From an uncultured Blautia sp. (GTDB lineage: Bacteria > Bacillota > Clostridia > Lachnospirales > Lachnospiraceae), in assembly GCA_900551715.1 (NCBI GenBank), contig URXG01000041.1:1-22466 (forward strand): a DNA stretch of 22,466 nt, written 5' to 3'. Position numbers and translations under genes: made by a program. Positions 6,974 to 16,167 of this stretch are shown piece by piece (position 1 is the stretch's first letter; each line of letters begins with the position of its first letter). Under the pieces are notes generated by a model, which was not told where the DNA came from, did no database searches, and was given only the letters and a program-made list of their open reading frames with translations.

Positions 6974-8660
6974 TTTATTCAATAAAATGAAATATCGTTA
7001 TAAACTTACGATTCTTCTGATATTTACAAGTTTGGTGCCGATGACGGTACTGGCACTATATAGTCATGGCAGGCAGAGTATTATGGTTAGAAATAGCGAA
7101 TTGGAAGATATGCAGTCGATCATGGAGCAGACAAAAGAGAGTATTGACAGTCAGACTGCCGTTTATACCAGCCTTTTGAATTATTTGACCTATTCACCGG
7201 ACATTGAAGAGATCATTAAGGAAAAAGATATCGATAATTATTCTGCTTATGAAAAGTATACGGAGATTGCAGATCCGCTTTTATCAATACCGAAAGCTTA
7301 TCATGATGCAATCAAGAGCATTGAGCTGTTTGCAGACAGCATTAAAATATCCCATGAGTATACACTTGCTCCCCTGGATAAGATGAAGGAAGCATGGTGG
7401 AGTGAGGAGCTAAAAGATGATGTGCGTATACAGTGGGAAGTAGATCAGGACCGCAAAGAAGTGGCAGCAGTCAGAAAGATATATAGTAGTCAGAAACTGG
7501 ATGCGGTTTTGTGTATCACCCTTGATTATAACAAAATTTTCCAGCCATTTACCAATATACTGACAGAAGAAAATGGTGGGATCGTGACAGACAAAAAAGG
7601 GACGATCCTTTACAGTAGATCGAACCTGAAAGAACTAAAATCCGATTGTTCAGAAAATATATCTTCCATGCTTCCCCTGGTAAATCAATCCTGTGCTTAT
7701 ACCCAAACAAAAAGTGACGAAAATGACTGGATTTTTTATTATTATAAAAGTCAGAATGCAATCTCCGGCTCAGTCAGAAGAATTCTGATAGAGGAAATTC
7801 CACTGATCGCAGGATGCCTGTTTATCATTGTGGTTCTGGGATTGTTATTCTCCAGAGTTTTTACAAGAAAGATAGAAGAACTGACCAGAAATATGGATCA
7901 GGTAAATCATGGAAGTCGCGAAGTTACCGTGTACAGCGATTCCAGTGATGAAATTGGCATTATGGTCAATAGCTTCCGAAAAATGATGGATGAGATCAAT
8001 CGTCTGATAGATGAAGTGTATGTAAATAAAATCGCCCTGAAAGAATATGAACTGAAAGCACTGCAGGCACAGATCAACCCGCATTTTCTTTATAATACAT
8101 TGTCTATGATGAATTGGATGGCCATCAGAAGTAACCAGATGGATATCAGCAAGGTGACACTGGCATTATCTACGTTTTACCGAACTGCATTAAGTAAAGG
8201 TGAGGATGTAGTTACAGTAGAAAACTGTATCCAGAACACAAAGGCTTATCTGGAAATACAGCTTGTAATGCACGACCATGGTTTCACTGTGGACTGGGAG
8301 ATCGACCCGACAATAAAAAATGAAAAAATGCCGAAACTTCTTTTACAGCCTATTGTTGAAAATGCCATCGAACATGGTATTGACGAAAAAGAAGAAGGAG
8401 ATAAAAACTTAGCTCTGTCATTCCATGGCAAAGAAGATATTGTGGAAATAACTGTACGAGACAATGGAAAGGGAATGGAACAGGAAAAAGCAGAAAAACT
8501 GGTTACCTATCAGGCAAAAGGATATGGCCTGAAAAATGTCAATGACCGTATCCATTTATTGTATGGCAATGAATATGGAATCCAGATATTCAGTGAATTA
8601 GGAATAGGAACTACAGTAGTAATGAGATTTCCAAAGGAGGGTAGAACTCATGAAGAATAA
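6957..8660 (+). CDS. YesM-type sensor histidine kinase
   Basis: From ATG 6957 the product is 567 residues. A first membrane segment (about 15-35) and a second (about 281-303) bracket an extracellular sensing region of some 245 residues. A HAMP domain follows, then the His_kinase domain with the QINPHFLYN motif (His376 the likely phosphorylation site), and an ATPase domain with PIVENAIEHG, DNGKGM and GYGLKNV boxes. This is the class that pairs with YesN-type regulators. The frame is open 37 codons further upstream, but that extension lies within the regulator's helix-turn-helix code and lacks a better ribosome site; the chosen start has GGAGAGG next to it and begins with the basic residues expected before the first membrane helix. 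It overlaps the next gene by 11 bases. Confidence 0.92.
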   Translation: MKRLRNLFNKMKYRYKLTILLIFTSLVPMTVLALYSHGRQSIMVRNSELEDMQSIMEQTKESIDSQTAVYTSLLNYLTYSPDIEEIIKEKDIDNYSAYEKYTEIADPLLSIPKAYHDAIKSIELFADSIKISHEYTLAPLDKMKEAWWSEELKDDVRIQWEVDQDRKEVAAVRKIYSSQKLDAVLCITLDYNKIFQPFTNILTEENGGIVTDKKGTILYSRSNLKELKSDCSENISSMLPLVNQSCAYTQTKSDENDWIFYYYKSQNAISGSVRRILIEEIPLIAGCLFIIVVLGLLFSRVFTRKIEELTRNMDQVNHGSREVTVYSDSSDEIGIMVNSFRKMMDEINRLIDEVYVNKIALKEYELKALQAQINPHFLYNTLSMMNWMAIRSNQMDISKVTLALSTFYRTALSKGEDVVTVENCIQNTKAYLEIQLVMHDHGFTVDWEIDPTIKNEKMPKLLLQPIVENAIEHGIDEKEEGDKNLALSFHGKEDIVEITVRDNGKGMEQEKAEKLVTYQAKGYGLKNVNDRIHLLYGNEYGIQIFSELGIGTTVVMRFPKEGRTHEE

Positions 8661-10188
8661 AAAAATAATATTCATGGTACTTTCCTGCGCATTACTGATA
8701 AGTGGATGTGGCGGTATAAAATCTATCTCCCGATCTTTGCAAAAAGAGAACAAACAAACCAGCCAGGAAGCGGCAGCGGAACAAAAAGAATGGGAAAAGG
8801 CAGCTACCAGTCCATATGGTGCATATCCTGAACTGGTAACTTATACCCTTGGACAGATGAATGGTGCTAATAATTCTAATCTTCCCGATCAGAATACTTA
8901 TGAGGATAATGCCTATACCAGATATCTGAGGAAAATGCTGAATATTCAAAATGATAACGTATATATGGAAAGAGAAGACCGCTATGATGAGCTTGTAAAT
9001 ATCCTTGCAAAAGATCAGACTTTGCCGGATGTTCTGGTAATATCAGATAGAGCAATCTTAAAGGAACTGGTAGAAAACGATCTTATAGAAGACCTGACCG
9101 ATGTATACGAAAACTGTACAACGCCAAGGATCAAAGAAATGTTCGAAAGTTATGGCAGTGATCTCTGGGACATGGGAAGTTTTGATGGCAGACTGATGGC
9201 AATTCCCGAGACTGTAACCGATCATGGCCCTCGTCTTCTGTGGCTTCGCAAAGACTGGATGGACGAACTGGGTCTTGAAGAACCCAAAACTCTTGAAGAT
9301 GCATTTAACATTATAGAATCCTTTGTAGCCAACAAAATGGGAACATCAGATGGCGAAGATCCGGTAGGACTTGTGTGTGATACAGATCTGGTTGGAAATA
9401 CCAGCTCCAGTTACTCTGTGGAACCCGTGTTTGATAAATTTTATGCCAGTCCTCAGCAGTGGGTAAATCAGAATGGTCAGATCGTTTATGGTTCTGTTAC
9501 CCAGGAGACCAAAAATGCACTCAGCTATCTGCATGAATTATACGAACGTGGGGTACTGGACCAGAACTTTGCTCTCCGTGCACAGAATAATCTCAGGGAT
9601 CTTGTAGTAGATGGAAAATGTGGAGCATTCTTTGGTCTGTGGTGGACACCAAATAATCCACTGGTCGATGTTTATGAGAAAGATAAAGAGATTGACTGGG
9701 AACCATATTATCTGCAGAAATCAAAGACAGATGACGCATATGACTCATTCCGGGATAATAAGTATGTGGTTGTACGAAAAGGATATGAGCATCCGGAAAT
9801 TGTTATGAAGATCATCAGCGTATTGTTTGATTACACACGATACGAAGCCAATGACGCCGATGAAGTCAACGAATACTTTGCATTAAATGTAGATCCCACA
9901 GCCCGCCCCCTAGTGATCAATGTAGACTATAACGAGGCTACTTTCCAGATCACAAAAGATATCCGTGCAGTTGAAGATGGAACAAAAAAAGAAGAAAGCC
10001 TCAGTGCCATAGAAAAATCATACTATGATGCTTGCGAAAGCTTCCTTCACGGAAAATCGTCAACTCCAGCGGACTGGGCAGCTTACAAGTCCAGAATCTC
10101 AGCAGTTGGACTTTTGGTTGATGGAGGTTATCAGTCTGAAGAAAGAAGGTATCTGGATGATACAGACGGTGAGCTTCCGAACAGTTAG
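8650..10188 (+). CDS. LplA/YtcQ-type extracellular solute-binding lipoprotein
   Basis: The 512-residue protein has a classic lipoprotein signal: basic start, hydrophobic core and the lipobox LISGC with Cys20 as lipidated residue. The mature part has the large two-lobe layout of LplA/YtcQ-type binding proteins, with LPDVLVISD near the N-terminal lobe, DGRLMAIPETV and LLWLRKDWMDELGLEEPKTLEDAF at the hinge, and GLWWTPNNPL in the second lobe. It differs in length and sequence from the binding protein at 2219. No permease genes follow. An AAAGGAGG site (8632-8639) lies within the kinase gene, and the 11-base overlap implies coupled translation with the kinase. It may present a sugar to the kinase as a co-sensor, or serve a transporter encoded elsewhere. 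Family call sure; role inferred. Confidence 0.9.
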   Translation: MKNKKIIFMVLSCALLISGCGGIKSISRSLQKENKQTSQEAAAEQKEWEKAATSPYGAYPELVTYTLGQMNGANNSNLPDQNTYEDNAYTRYLRKMLNIQNDNVYMEREDRYDELVNILAKDQTLPDVLVISDRAILKELVENDLIEDLTDVYENCTTPRIKEMFESYGSDLWDMGSFDGRLMAIPETVTDHGPRLLWLRKDWMDELGLEEPKTLEDAFNIIESFVANKMGTSDGEDPVGLVCDTDLVGNTSSSYSVEPVFDKFYASPQQWVNQNGQIVYGSVTQETKNALSYLHELYERGVLDQNFALRAQNNLRDLVVDGKCGAFFGLWWTPNNPLVDVYEKDKEIDWEPYYLQKSKTDDAYDSFRDNKYVVVRKGYEHPEIVMKIISVLFDYTRYEANDADEVNEYFALNVDPTARPLVINVDYNEATFQITKDIRAVEDGTKKEESLSAIEKSYYDACESFLHGKSSTPADWAAYKSRISAVGLLVDGGYQSEERRYLDDTDGELPNS

Positions 10189-10244
10189 AAAAAAAATCAT
10201 TCATCCAGATCATTATGGGAGAAAAACCAATCTGATCAAATGAT
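10189..10244 (-). terminator. Probable terminator of glgP in the convergent gap
   Basis: Read on the minus strand, ATCATT...CAGAT (10244-10230) pairs with ATCTG...AATGAT (10210-10196), with GU-rich pairing between the two blocks, and runs into seven T bases (10195-10189). It fits a factor-independent terminator for glgP. On the plus strand the same hairpin, followed by a weak GATCA/TGATC-TTTT element ending at 10258, could help stop the lipoprotein operon. Confidence 0.5.
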
Positions 10245-10292
10245 AAAAGTGATCTTTTCCTCCCTAAATATTTTTATAGTTTGCAGATATTA

Positions 10293-12557
10293 TTAACCAA
10301 GATGCCAGATGTCATTGTTGTATTCTTCAATGGTACGGTCTGAAGAGAAGAAACCTGCATTTGCAATATTAATCAGTGTACGACGGTTCCAGTCTTTTGG
10401 ATTCACAGCATAATCTTTCATTGCCTGCTCTTTGCGGACAACATATGCATTGAAGTCCGGAAGAGTCTGGAACCAGTCTTTGTTGATAAGTTCCTGCTGT
10501 AAACGGTACAGATGTTCCTTATCTCCATATTTCAGCATTTCTTCGCTGGTAAGGAAGTCTATAGCACGGTGAAGATTCGGATCGGCCTCATACCAGTCTC
10601 TGGAACAATAATCGCCGGCTTCATAACGATGAATGACCTGTTTACTGCTCTGACCGAAGATATAGATGTTATCCTGACCTACGGACTCAGCAATTTCAAC
10701 ATTGGCTCCATCCATTGTCCCCAGAGTCAGCGCGCCATTCAGCATAAATTTCATATTGCCGGTTCCGGAAGCTTCTTTGGAAGCAAGACTGATCTGTTCT
10801 GAAAGATCACATGCCGGAATCATTTTTTCAGCTGCTGAGACATTGTAGTTTTCGACAAATGCAAGCTGTAAATATTTGGATACTTCAGAATCTTCCCTTA
10901 TAACCTGTGACAAAGTCAGAAGTCCGTGGATGATATCCTTCGCAATGATATAAGCAGGAGCCGCCTTTGCTCCAAAGATACTTACCAGCGGAACAGCAGG
11001 AACATGTCCGGATTTGATCTCCAGATATTCATGGATCAAAAAGAGAAGATTCAGCTGCTGACGTTTGTACTCATGCAGTCTTTTTGACTGGATAGAAAAC
11101 ATTGCATTTGTGTTTAAGCGGATTCCCTGTTTGGAATAAAGCCATTGGGAAAGTTCTTCTTTATTATCTTTCTTGATCTTACCCAGTGCAGCCAGGACTT
11201 CTTCATCATTCTTGTAGTTCAGAAGTTCGTTCAGCTTAGAGGCATCTTTTTTGAAGTCAGGTCCGATCAGTTTCTCAATTTCTTCAGTTAAGGCAGGATT
11301 ACATTTCAAAAGCCATCTGCGGAAAGTGATACCATTTGTTTTGTTATTAAATTTAGCAGGGTACAACTGATAAAATCCGGCAAGTTCACTTTCTTCAAGG
11401 ATCTGCGTATGCAAAGTGGCAACTCCGTTTGTAGAATGAGAAAAATGAATGTCCATATGTGCCATGTGCACAACCTGATCCTGATCAATGATTGCAAGTG
11501 ATTCATTGGAGGTACGTGCCTTTGCCAGTGCATCAAGTTTCTCAATGATCGGCATCAGTTGTGGAACAACGGTATCCAGGTAATGACGTGGCCATTTTTC
11601 CAGGGCTTCTGCAAGAATCGTGTGGTTTGTGTAAGCACAGGTATCAGTTACAATCTGTACTGCTTCATTGAACTCGATGCCATGTTCGCCCAGGAGACGG
11701 ATAAGCTCTGGGATGACCATGCTTGGATGTGTGTCATTGATCTGAATTGCAGCATAATCGGCAAGATCATGGTAGTTGCAGCCACGTTCCGCACATTCCT
11801 TAAGAATCAGCTGGGCACCTGCAGATACCATGAAATACTGCTGATAGATTCTGAGCAGTCGTCCATCTTCATCAGAGTCGTCCGGATAAAGGAAAAGAGT
11901 CAGATTCTTTGCAATGTCTTTTTTGTTGAATGTGATCCCTGTTTCGATGATTGATTCATCGACGGTATCCAGATCAAACAGATTTAAGGAATTGGTTCTT
12001 CCTTCATATCCTGTCACCGGCAGTTTATAAAGTCTTGCAGAATAGGTGGTTCCTGCAAGGGACACAGGAAACGTAGTATCCGTAGCGTTGGCTGCACACT
12101 GGTCAGTAAGCCAGAAGTCAGGTGTTTCATTCTGAAGATTGTTTTTGAAATTCTGATGGAAGAGCCCGCAATGATAACGAAGTCCAACCCCATCTCCAGG
12201 GAGATTCAGAGTTGCGAGACTGTCAAGGAAACATGCTGCCAGTCGTCCAAGACCGCCATTTCCAAGGCTTGGTTCCGGTTCCTGTTCCTCAATATCAGCA
12301 AGAGATTTTCCGGCAGTAGCCAGTGTCTCACGGACTTCATCGTACAAGCCGAGGTTAATGAGGTTATTGGAGAGTAGTTTACCGATCAGAAATTCTGCGG
12401 AGATATAATAGAGTTTTTTGCCGGTAGTGACTTTACGGCATTTCTCGCTTTGTTCCTGGATAAGATTCAAAAGTGCGGTGTAAAGTTCGCTGTCGGAAGC
12501 TGTTGATATATCTTTTTTGCAAATGTTATCAAGTTTGGATTTCATAGATTCGCTCAT
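10293..12557 (-). CDS. glgP: Glycogen/maltodextrin phosphorylase
   Basis: The 754-residue enzyme of family GT35 uses phosphate to release glucose 1-phosphate from the non-reducing ends of alpha-1,4-glucans in the cytoplasm. Seen are EPEPSLGNGGLGRLAACFLDS, RYHCGLFHQ, the INDTHPSMVIPELIR segment, and the cofactor signature EASGTGNMKF in which Lys603 should bind pyridoxal phosphate. The length matches short bacterial phosphorylases (about 750-800 residues). The start is supported by GGAAAGGAGC 8 bases upstream; the in-frame Met5 has no better site. It runs convergent to the lipoprotein gene and divergent from an AraC-type regulator. Whether glycogen or maltodextrin is the main substrate cannot be read from sequence. 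Confidence 0.96.
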   Translation of the reverse strand: MSESMKSKLDNICKKDISTASDSELYTALLNLIQEQSEKCRKVTTGKKLYYISAEFLIGKLLSNNLINLGLYDEVRETLATAGKSLADIEEQEPEPSLGNGGLGRLAACFLDSLATLNLPGDGVGLRYHCGLFHQNFKNNLQNETPDFWLTDQCAANATDTTFPVSLAGTTYSARLYKLPVTGYEGRTNSLNLFDLDTVDESIIETGITFNKKDIAKNLTLFLYPDDSDEDGRLLRIYQQYFMVSAGAQLILKECAERGCNYHDLADYAAIQINDTHPSMVIPELIRLLGEHGIEFNEAVQIVTDTCAYTNHTILAEALEKWPRHYLDTVVPQLMPIIEKLDALAKARTSNESLAIIDQDQVVHMAHMDIHFSHSTNGVATLHTQILEESELAGFYQLYPAKFNNKTNGITFRRWLLKCNPALTEEIEKLIGPDFKKDASKLNELLNYKNDEEVLAALGKIKKDNKEELSQWLYSKQGIRLNTNAMFSIQSKRLHEYKRQQLNLLFLIHEYLEIKSGHVPAVPLVSIFGAKAAPAYIIAKDIIHGLLTLSQVIREDSEVSKYLQLAFVENYNVSAAEKMIPACDLSEQISLASKEASGTGNMKFMLNGALTLGTMDGANVEIAESVGQDNIYIFGQSSKQVIHRYEAGDYCSRDWYEADPNLHRAIDFLTSEEMLKYGDKEHLYRLQQELINKDWFQTLPDFNAYVVRKEQAMKDYAVNPKDWNRRTLINIANAGFFSSDRTIEEYNNDIWHLG

Positions 12558-12617
12558 GGATGTTGCTCCTTTCCTTACATAAAATAGTTGTACTTATTCA
12601 TGAATCAGGTTGATTTA

Positions 12618-12626
12618 TTTATAACA
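12618..12626 (-). promoter_or_regulatory. Possible extended -10 promoter of glgP
   Basis: On the minus strand TGTTATAAA (12626-12618) matches an extended -10 (TGn before TATAAA), about 60 bases before the glgP start. No convincing -35 is seen. A palindrome ATTCATGAAT at 12596-12605 lies just downstream of it. Confidence 0.4.
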
Positions 12627-12697
12627 TATACAACCAGATGATTCTCGTAAAAATCGAGCAACAACTGATACTATCCTATCATTTAACATAGAATTAA

Positions 12698-12726
12698 CGT
12701 AACTGTTCAGTACCATCACAGTTACG
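12698..12726. promoter_or_regulatory. Inverted repeat (possible operator) between glgP and the AraC-type gene
   Basis: CGTAACTGT (12698-12706) and ACAGTTACG (12718-12726) form a perfect 9-bp inverted repeat with 11 bases between. GAATTAAC also occurs twice as a direct repeat at 12691-12698 and 12726-12733, flanking the element. It lies 26 bases before the regulator start, just after a TAGAAT -10-like box (12689-12694). It fits an autoregulatory operator or a leader hairpin; which protein binds is unknown. Confidence 0.6.
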
Positions 12727-12751
12727 AATTAACTTTAGAGGACATAAGGTT

Positions 12752-13627
12752 ATGGAAATTAAAACAACTACAGATTATCAGGAAAAAAAACAACATGGAA
12801 GTCGTTTGTTTCCCTTTAACATTTATCCCTGTACGATCCCACTGGATTTTCCGGTGGTCCCTTTGCATTGGCATAAAGAAATGGAACTGATCTATATAAA
12901 AAAAGGCAGAGGACAGATCCAGCTTGAAACAGATAACTATGAAGGCAGAGCAGGAGATATCTTTGTGGTGCCTCCAGGAACACTTCATTCCATTCACAAA
13001 TTAAAGGGATGTACAATGGAATATGAGAATATTATCTTTGAAGTGGAATTCTTAGGAGAAGGTGCAGCGGATCTTTGTGCAGGAGAATTTCTGGTGCCGC
13101 TTGCATCTGGCAGACTGCTTCCGCCGGCAAAAATCTGTCAGGGAGAAGAGTATTATGATGCGTTGAAAAAAAGTCTGAATCAGATGGAAGAATTGTGTGA
13201 AACCAAGGAAAAGGCGTATGAGTTAGGGGTAAAGGCAGCGGTACTTCAGATGATTTTTATTTTGATAAAAAAGAACCCATTTATCAAAGAAGTATCCTCC
13301 CCGGACAGAGAACGGCTGAAAGAAATACTCCAGGAGATCAGTACCAGGATCAGTGAAAATATATCAGTAGCAGATATGGCAGAGTTCTGTGGATGGAGCA
13401 GCAGTCATTTTATGCGTTGGTTCAAAAAAATGACAGGAGACAGTTTCGCAGCTTATGTAAATGACAAAAGACTCACCGGAGCAGCGGAGGCATTGAGACG
13501 CACCAACGATAAGATTCTCACGGTGTCACAGGATGTGGGTTTTAGTAATCTTTCTAACTTTAATAGACAGTTCAAAAAACGGTACGGTGTAACACCGAGA
13601 GAATATCGAAAAATGATTGGAATATAA
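12752..13627 (+). CDS. AraC-family regulator with cupin sensing domain
   Basis: The 291-residue protein has an N-terminal cupin fold (about 20-110; PLHWHKEMELIYIKKGRGQI and AGDIFVVPPGTLHSI are the two conserved cupin motifs) that should bind a sugar or similar ligand, and a C-terminal AraC domain (about 189-291) with helix-turn-helices at VADMAEFCGWSSSHFMRWFKK and VSQDVGFSNLSNFNRQFKK. It is a cytoplasmic one-component regulator. Divergent placement beside glgP suggests it controls glgP and itself. The ribosome site is modest (GAGGA, 8-13 bases upstream). Its stop is only 16 bases from the convergent end of the next gene. Confidence 0.9.
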   Translation: MEIKTTTDYQEKKQHGSRLFPFNIYPCTIPLDFPVVPLHWHKEMELIYIKKGRGQIQLETDNYEGRAGDIFVVPPGTLHSIHKLKGCTMEYENIIFEVEFLGEGAADLCAGEFLVPLASGRLLPPAKICQGEEYYDALKKSLNQMEELCETKEKAYELGVKAAVLQMIFILIKKNPFIKEVSSPDRERLKEILQEISTRISENISVADMAEFCGWSSSHFMRWFKKMTGDSFAAYVNDKRLTGAAEALRRTNDKILTVSQDVGFSNLSNFNRQFKKRYGVTPREYRKMIGI

Positions 13628-13643
13628 AACAATCTGAAGACTT

Positions 13644-16118
13644 TTACTGTTTTAGGATTTCTGCCAGCCGCTGTCGTTTGGTGCGGGTATCTCCTTCAAT
13701 GTGAAGCTTGGAATAGATACGGTTCGTATATTGTTTGATAGTACCTTCTGACAGATAAAGTGTGGCGGCAATTTCCCGGTTGCTTAAGCGTCCTGCGATC
13801 AGACGTGCAAGTTCCAGTTCCCTGTCTGTAAGGGCAGAAGCCATGAGAGGTCTGCTTAAGGTACTGGCTAGATGATCCCGATTTTTCTCGAAAACAACAG
13901 ATAACTGGCGGATATTTTGCTCAAATTCAGAATTTCCCAGAAGTTCTTTGATATAGTAGTAGTTTTCGCAGAAAGGAACCAGGAGATGATCCGGCTCAGC
14001 CAGATGCAGGGCAGTTTTCAAATAGTTCTCAGCTTCTGTATAATACTGGAGTGCATTACAGGCTCCGGCAGCCTGGATCAGCACATGGATCTCACAGAGT
14101 TTATAGTGAAATTGCTGACAGAGAGCCAGAAGAGAGTCTGCCTGTCCGAGCACATCAATACAGGAATTCTGAGCGAGAAATACCTGGTTTTCAATGAGCT
14201 TCATCATAGGAAAAGCTGGTTGCAGGTAGTGAACCTCTGCCAATTTATGCTGACGAAATGTTTGAGGAATTTTGTCAGGTAACCTCATCAGCGCATAATA
14301 ATAAGCACATACACTGTCAAATAAATTCAAAAGAAGGGCATTCCCGGAAAGGAGAAGTTCTGCATGCTTTTTCTCCTGAAGAGCCCATGGGTGTGGATCT
14401 TCTTCAAAAAAGTGCAGTCTTAGAGCAAGAAAATCAGAGCAGAGCTCCATGTTTTTCTGTCGTTCGGAGACTATTTTTTGCCGAACCTTGGAAAGAAGCA
14501 GGAAAGCATCCTGAAATCTTCCGATAAGATATTGGAATTCTGCCTCCATGACCAGCTCAGCACCCATTCCGTGTCCTCCGGTTACCTGATAATAATAAGG
14601 CATGGCCTCGTTCATGATCTGGATTTCTTCAGAAAGCCTTCCGCTGTCTCTGTGGAACATCATCAGTACAGAAGGGGAACCAAAAGTCCAGGAACCATAA
14701 TTGCGGATAGAAACAGCAGTTCCGGACATCTGTGCACAGGCACTTTTGTGGAGTCTGCTCATAGCGGCAATATCGTTGTAACAAAGAAAACTCATGATCA
14801 GGTCGCATTCGCCCAGAAGGTCACCTCGTATTTTGTCGGTGAGGGAGGGGTTGGTCTTGACTTCATGGATGAGAAGTTCTTTTAGTTTGAGCATTCGGGG
14901 AACCTGCTGCCAGGTAAAAAGCCTTCGCATCAGAACCAGCAGACTTCCGGGACAGCTGCGGAGATCTTTTTCCGGACATTTGTCCAGTACATAGTATACG
15001 TCCTCCGGACGTACAGACGCCAGCATAACACCGGCATCTTTCTCGATAACACGAAGCCATCTGGGATAATTTTCGGCTTTTTCATAAAAGAGAAGTGATC
15101 TCAGATAATCTTCCTGGGTTTCATAATATTGTCCGTAAAGATTATAACAGTGATTCTGCCTTTCAGAAGGCAGCTGCCGGAAAAGACTGCTTGCACAGTA
15201 CTGAAGCATATGGTGAAGCCGGAACCGTTGCCTGGGAAGCCGGATGATAAAGGCATTGTTTTCCGTCATCTGTTTCAGAAACCTGTCGGAATCCGGGACT
15301 TCCGTTACAAAATCAGCCATAGATTCGGTAAATTCATCGGCAGGGCTCAAAAACGCCAGAAATATTTTTTCCGGATCGCTGAGAGGATCAATAAGAGCCT
15401 CTGTGATCATGTTGTAGATATCGTCATATTTATCCAGAAGGGAACCTCTCTGGGAATAAGTTCGGAGATTCAGATAGACTACCGAGAACCATCCCTCACT
15501 GACAGCAAAAAGCTCTTCTGCCTGTTTTTTTGTGATACGGACACCACTTCTGTGGGCGTAGGAAAGAAGGTCAGGAGAGAAAAGTTTCAGTTCCTCTGTG
15601 CCGATATGATGGATTTTTTTGCCAAGACGAAGAATGTCATTTCCCATAAGGAAGCGGTTTCTGCTGGCGATGATCAGGTGTGCATTTTCCGGCAAAAAAT
15701 CAGCCAGTGTGCAGAAAAGCCTTGTGGAAAAGGAATCACAAAGAAGATGAAAGTCATCCAGAAAAAGATAAGAAGTTCCATTGTAATTGCGGAAAAAATC
15801 TGCCAGATGTTCTGCCAGAAGAATGACTTCTTCTGTATTATCTGGATAACTGAATTTCTGTATTTCAGGATCTGCTGCTTCCAGAGAGGCCTGAAAGCCT
15901 CTCCAGAACAGCCCTGTACTGTCAGAATAAATATTTACACGAAAAACCTGACAGTTATTTTTGATAGATACCTGGTCCAGGAACCAGTTAATGGCAGTAC
16001 TTTTACCATATCCCATAGGAGCCGTTACCGATGTGAGCGCATACTCCGATACTGTATTTAAGGCATCCTTAAGGTGGGAAGATATAAAAGTATGGCTCAG
16101 CGTTTTTAATCGGTTCAT
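13644..16118 (-). CDS. MalT-like ATP-dependent LuxR-family (LAL) regulator
   Basis: From ATG 16118 the protein has 824 residues. A Walker A motif (APMGYGKST, Lys39) and Walker B (YLFLDD, Asp121/Asp122) form an N-terminal STAND-type NTPase; a long tetratricopeptide-like helical middle follows, and residues 763-824 are a LuxR helix-turn-helix (LTDRELELARLIAGRLSNREIAATLYLSEGT region). LAL regulators such as MalT multimerise on binding inducer and ATP, then activate transcription. An in-frame ATG lies 11 codons further upstream, but a strong AAAGGAG (16125-16131) sits 6-7 bases before the chosen start, inside that extension, so 16118 is preferred. It follows the secreted BIG2-type gene by 49 bases on the same strand, so the two are probably cotranscribed. 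The target genes are unknown. Confidence 0.9.
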   Translation of the reverse strand: MNRLKTLSHTFISSHLKDALNTVSEYALTSVTAPMGYGKSTAINWFLDQVSIKNNCQVFRVNIYSDSTGLFWRGFQASLEAADPEIQKFSYPDNTEEVILLAEHLADFFRNYNGTSYLFLDDFHLLCDSFSTRLFCTLADFLPENAHLIIASRNRFLMGNDILRLGKKIHHIGTEELKLFSPDLLSYAHRSGVRITKKQAEELFAVSEGWFSVVYLNLRTYSQRGSLLDKYDDIYNMITEALIDPLSDPEKIFLAFLSPADEFTESMADFVTEVPDSDRFLKQMTENNAFIIRLPRQRFRLHHMLQYCASSLFRQLPSERQNHCYNLYGQYYETQEDYLRSLLFYEKAENYPRWLRVIEKDAGVMLASVRPEDVYYVLDKCPEKDLRSCPGSLLVLMRRLFTWQQVPRMLKLKELLIHEVKTNPSLTDKIRGDLLGECDLIMSFLCYNDIAAMSRLHKSACAQMSGTAVSIRNYGSWTFGSPSVLMMFHRDSGRLSEEIQIMNEAMPYYYQVTGGHGMGAELVMEAEFQYLIGRFQDAFLLLSKVRQKIVSERQKNMELCSDFLALRLHFFEEDPHPWALQEKKHAELLLSGNALLLNLFDSVCAYYYALMRLPDKIPQTFRQHKLAEVHYLQPAFPMMKLIENQVFLAQNSCIDVLGQADSLLALCQQFHYKLCEIHVLIQAAGACNALQYYTEAENYLKTALHLAEPDHLLVPFCENYYYIKELLGNSEFEQNIRQLSVVFEKNRDHLASTLSRPLMASALTDRELELARLIAGRLSNREIAATLYLSEGTIKQYTNRIYSKLHIEGDTRTKRQRLAEILKQ

Positions 16119-16150
16119 AGACAGCTCCTTTTGAGACATTATGGGTGTCA

Positions 16151-16160
16151 CTGATATCAG
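16151..16160. repeat. Palindrome upstream of the LAL regulator start
   Basis: CTGATATCAG is a perfect 10-bp palindrome in the 49-base gap between the BIG2-type gene and the regulator start. It could be a small operator or a chance occurrence. Confidence 0.3.
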
Positions 16161-16167
16161 GTATTGC

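Noticed and set aside
15129..16061. 310-codon open frame on the plus strand opposite the LAL regulator gene
   Set aside because: It lies wholly antisense to a gene with clear Walker and LuxR motifs, has no recognisable domain and reads like a shadow of the real gene's codon pattern.
16119..16151. Upstream start for the LAL regulator at 16151
   Set aside because: The ribosome binding site for the start at 16118 lies inside this extension, and the extra 11 residues have no support.
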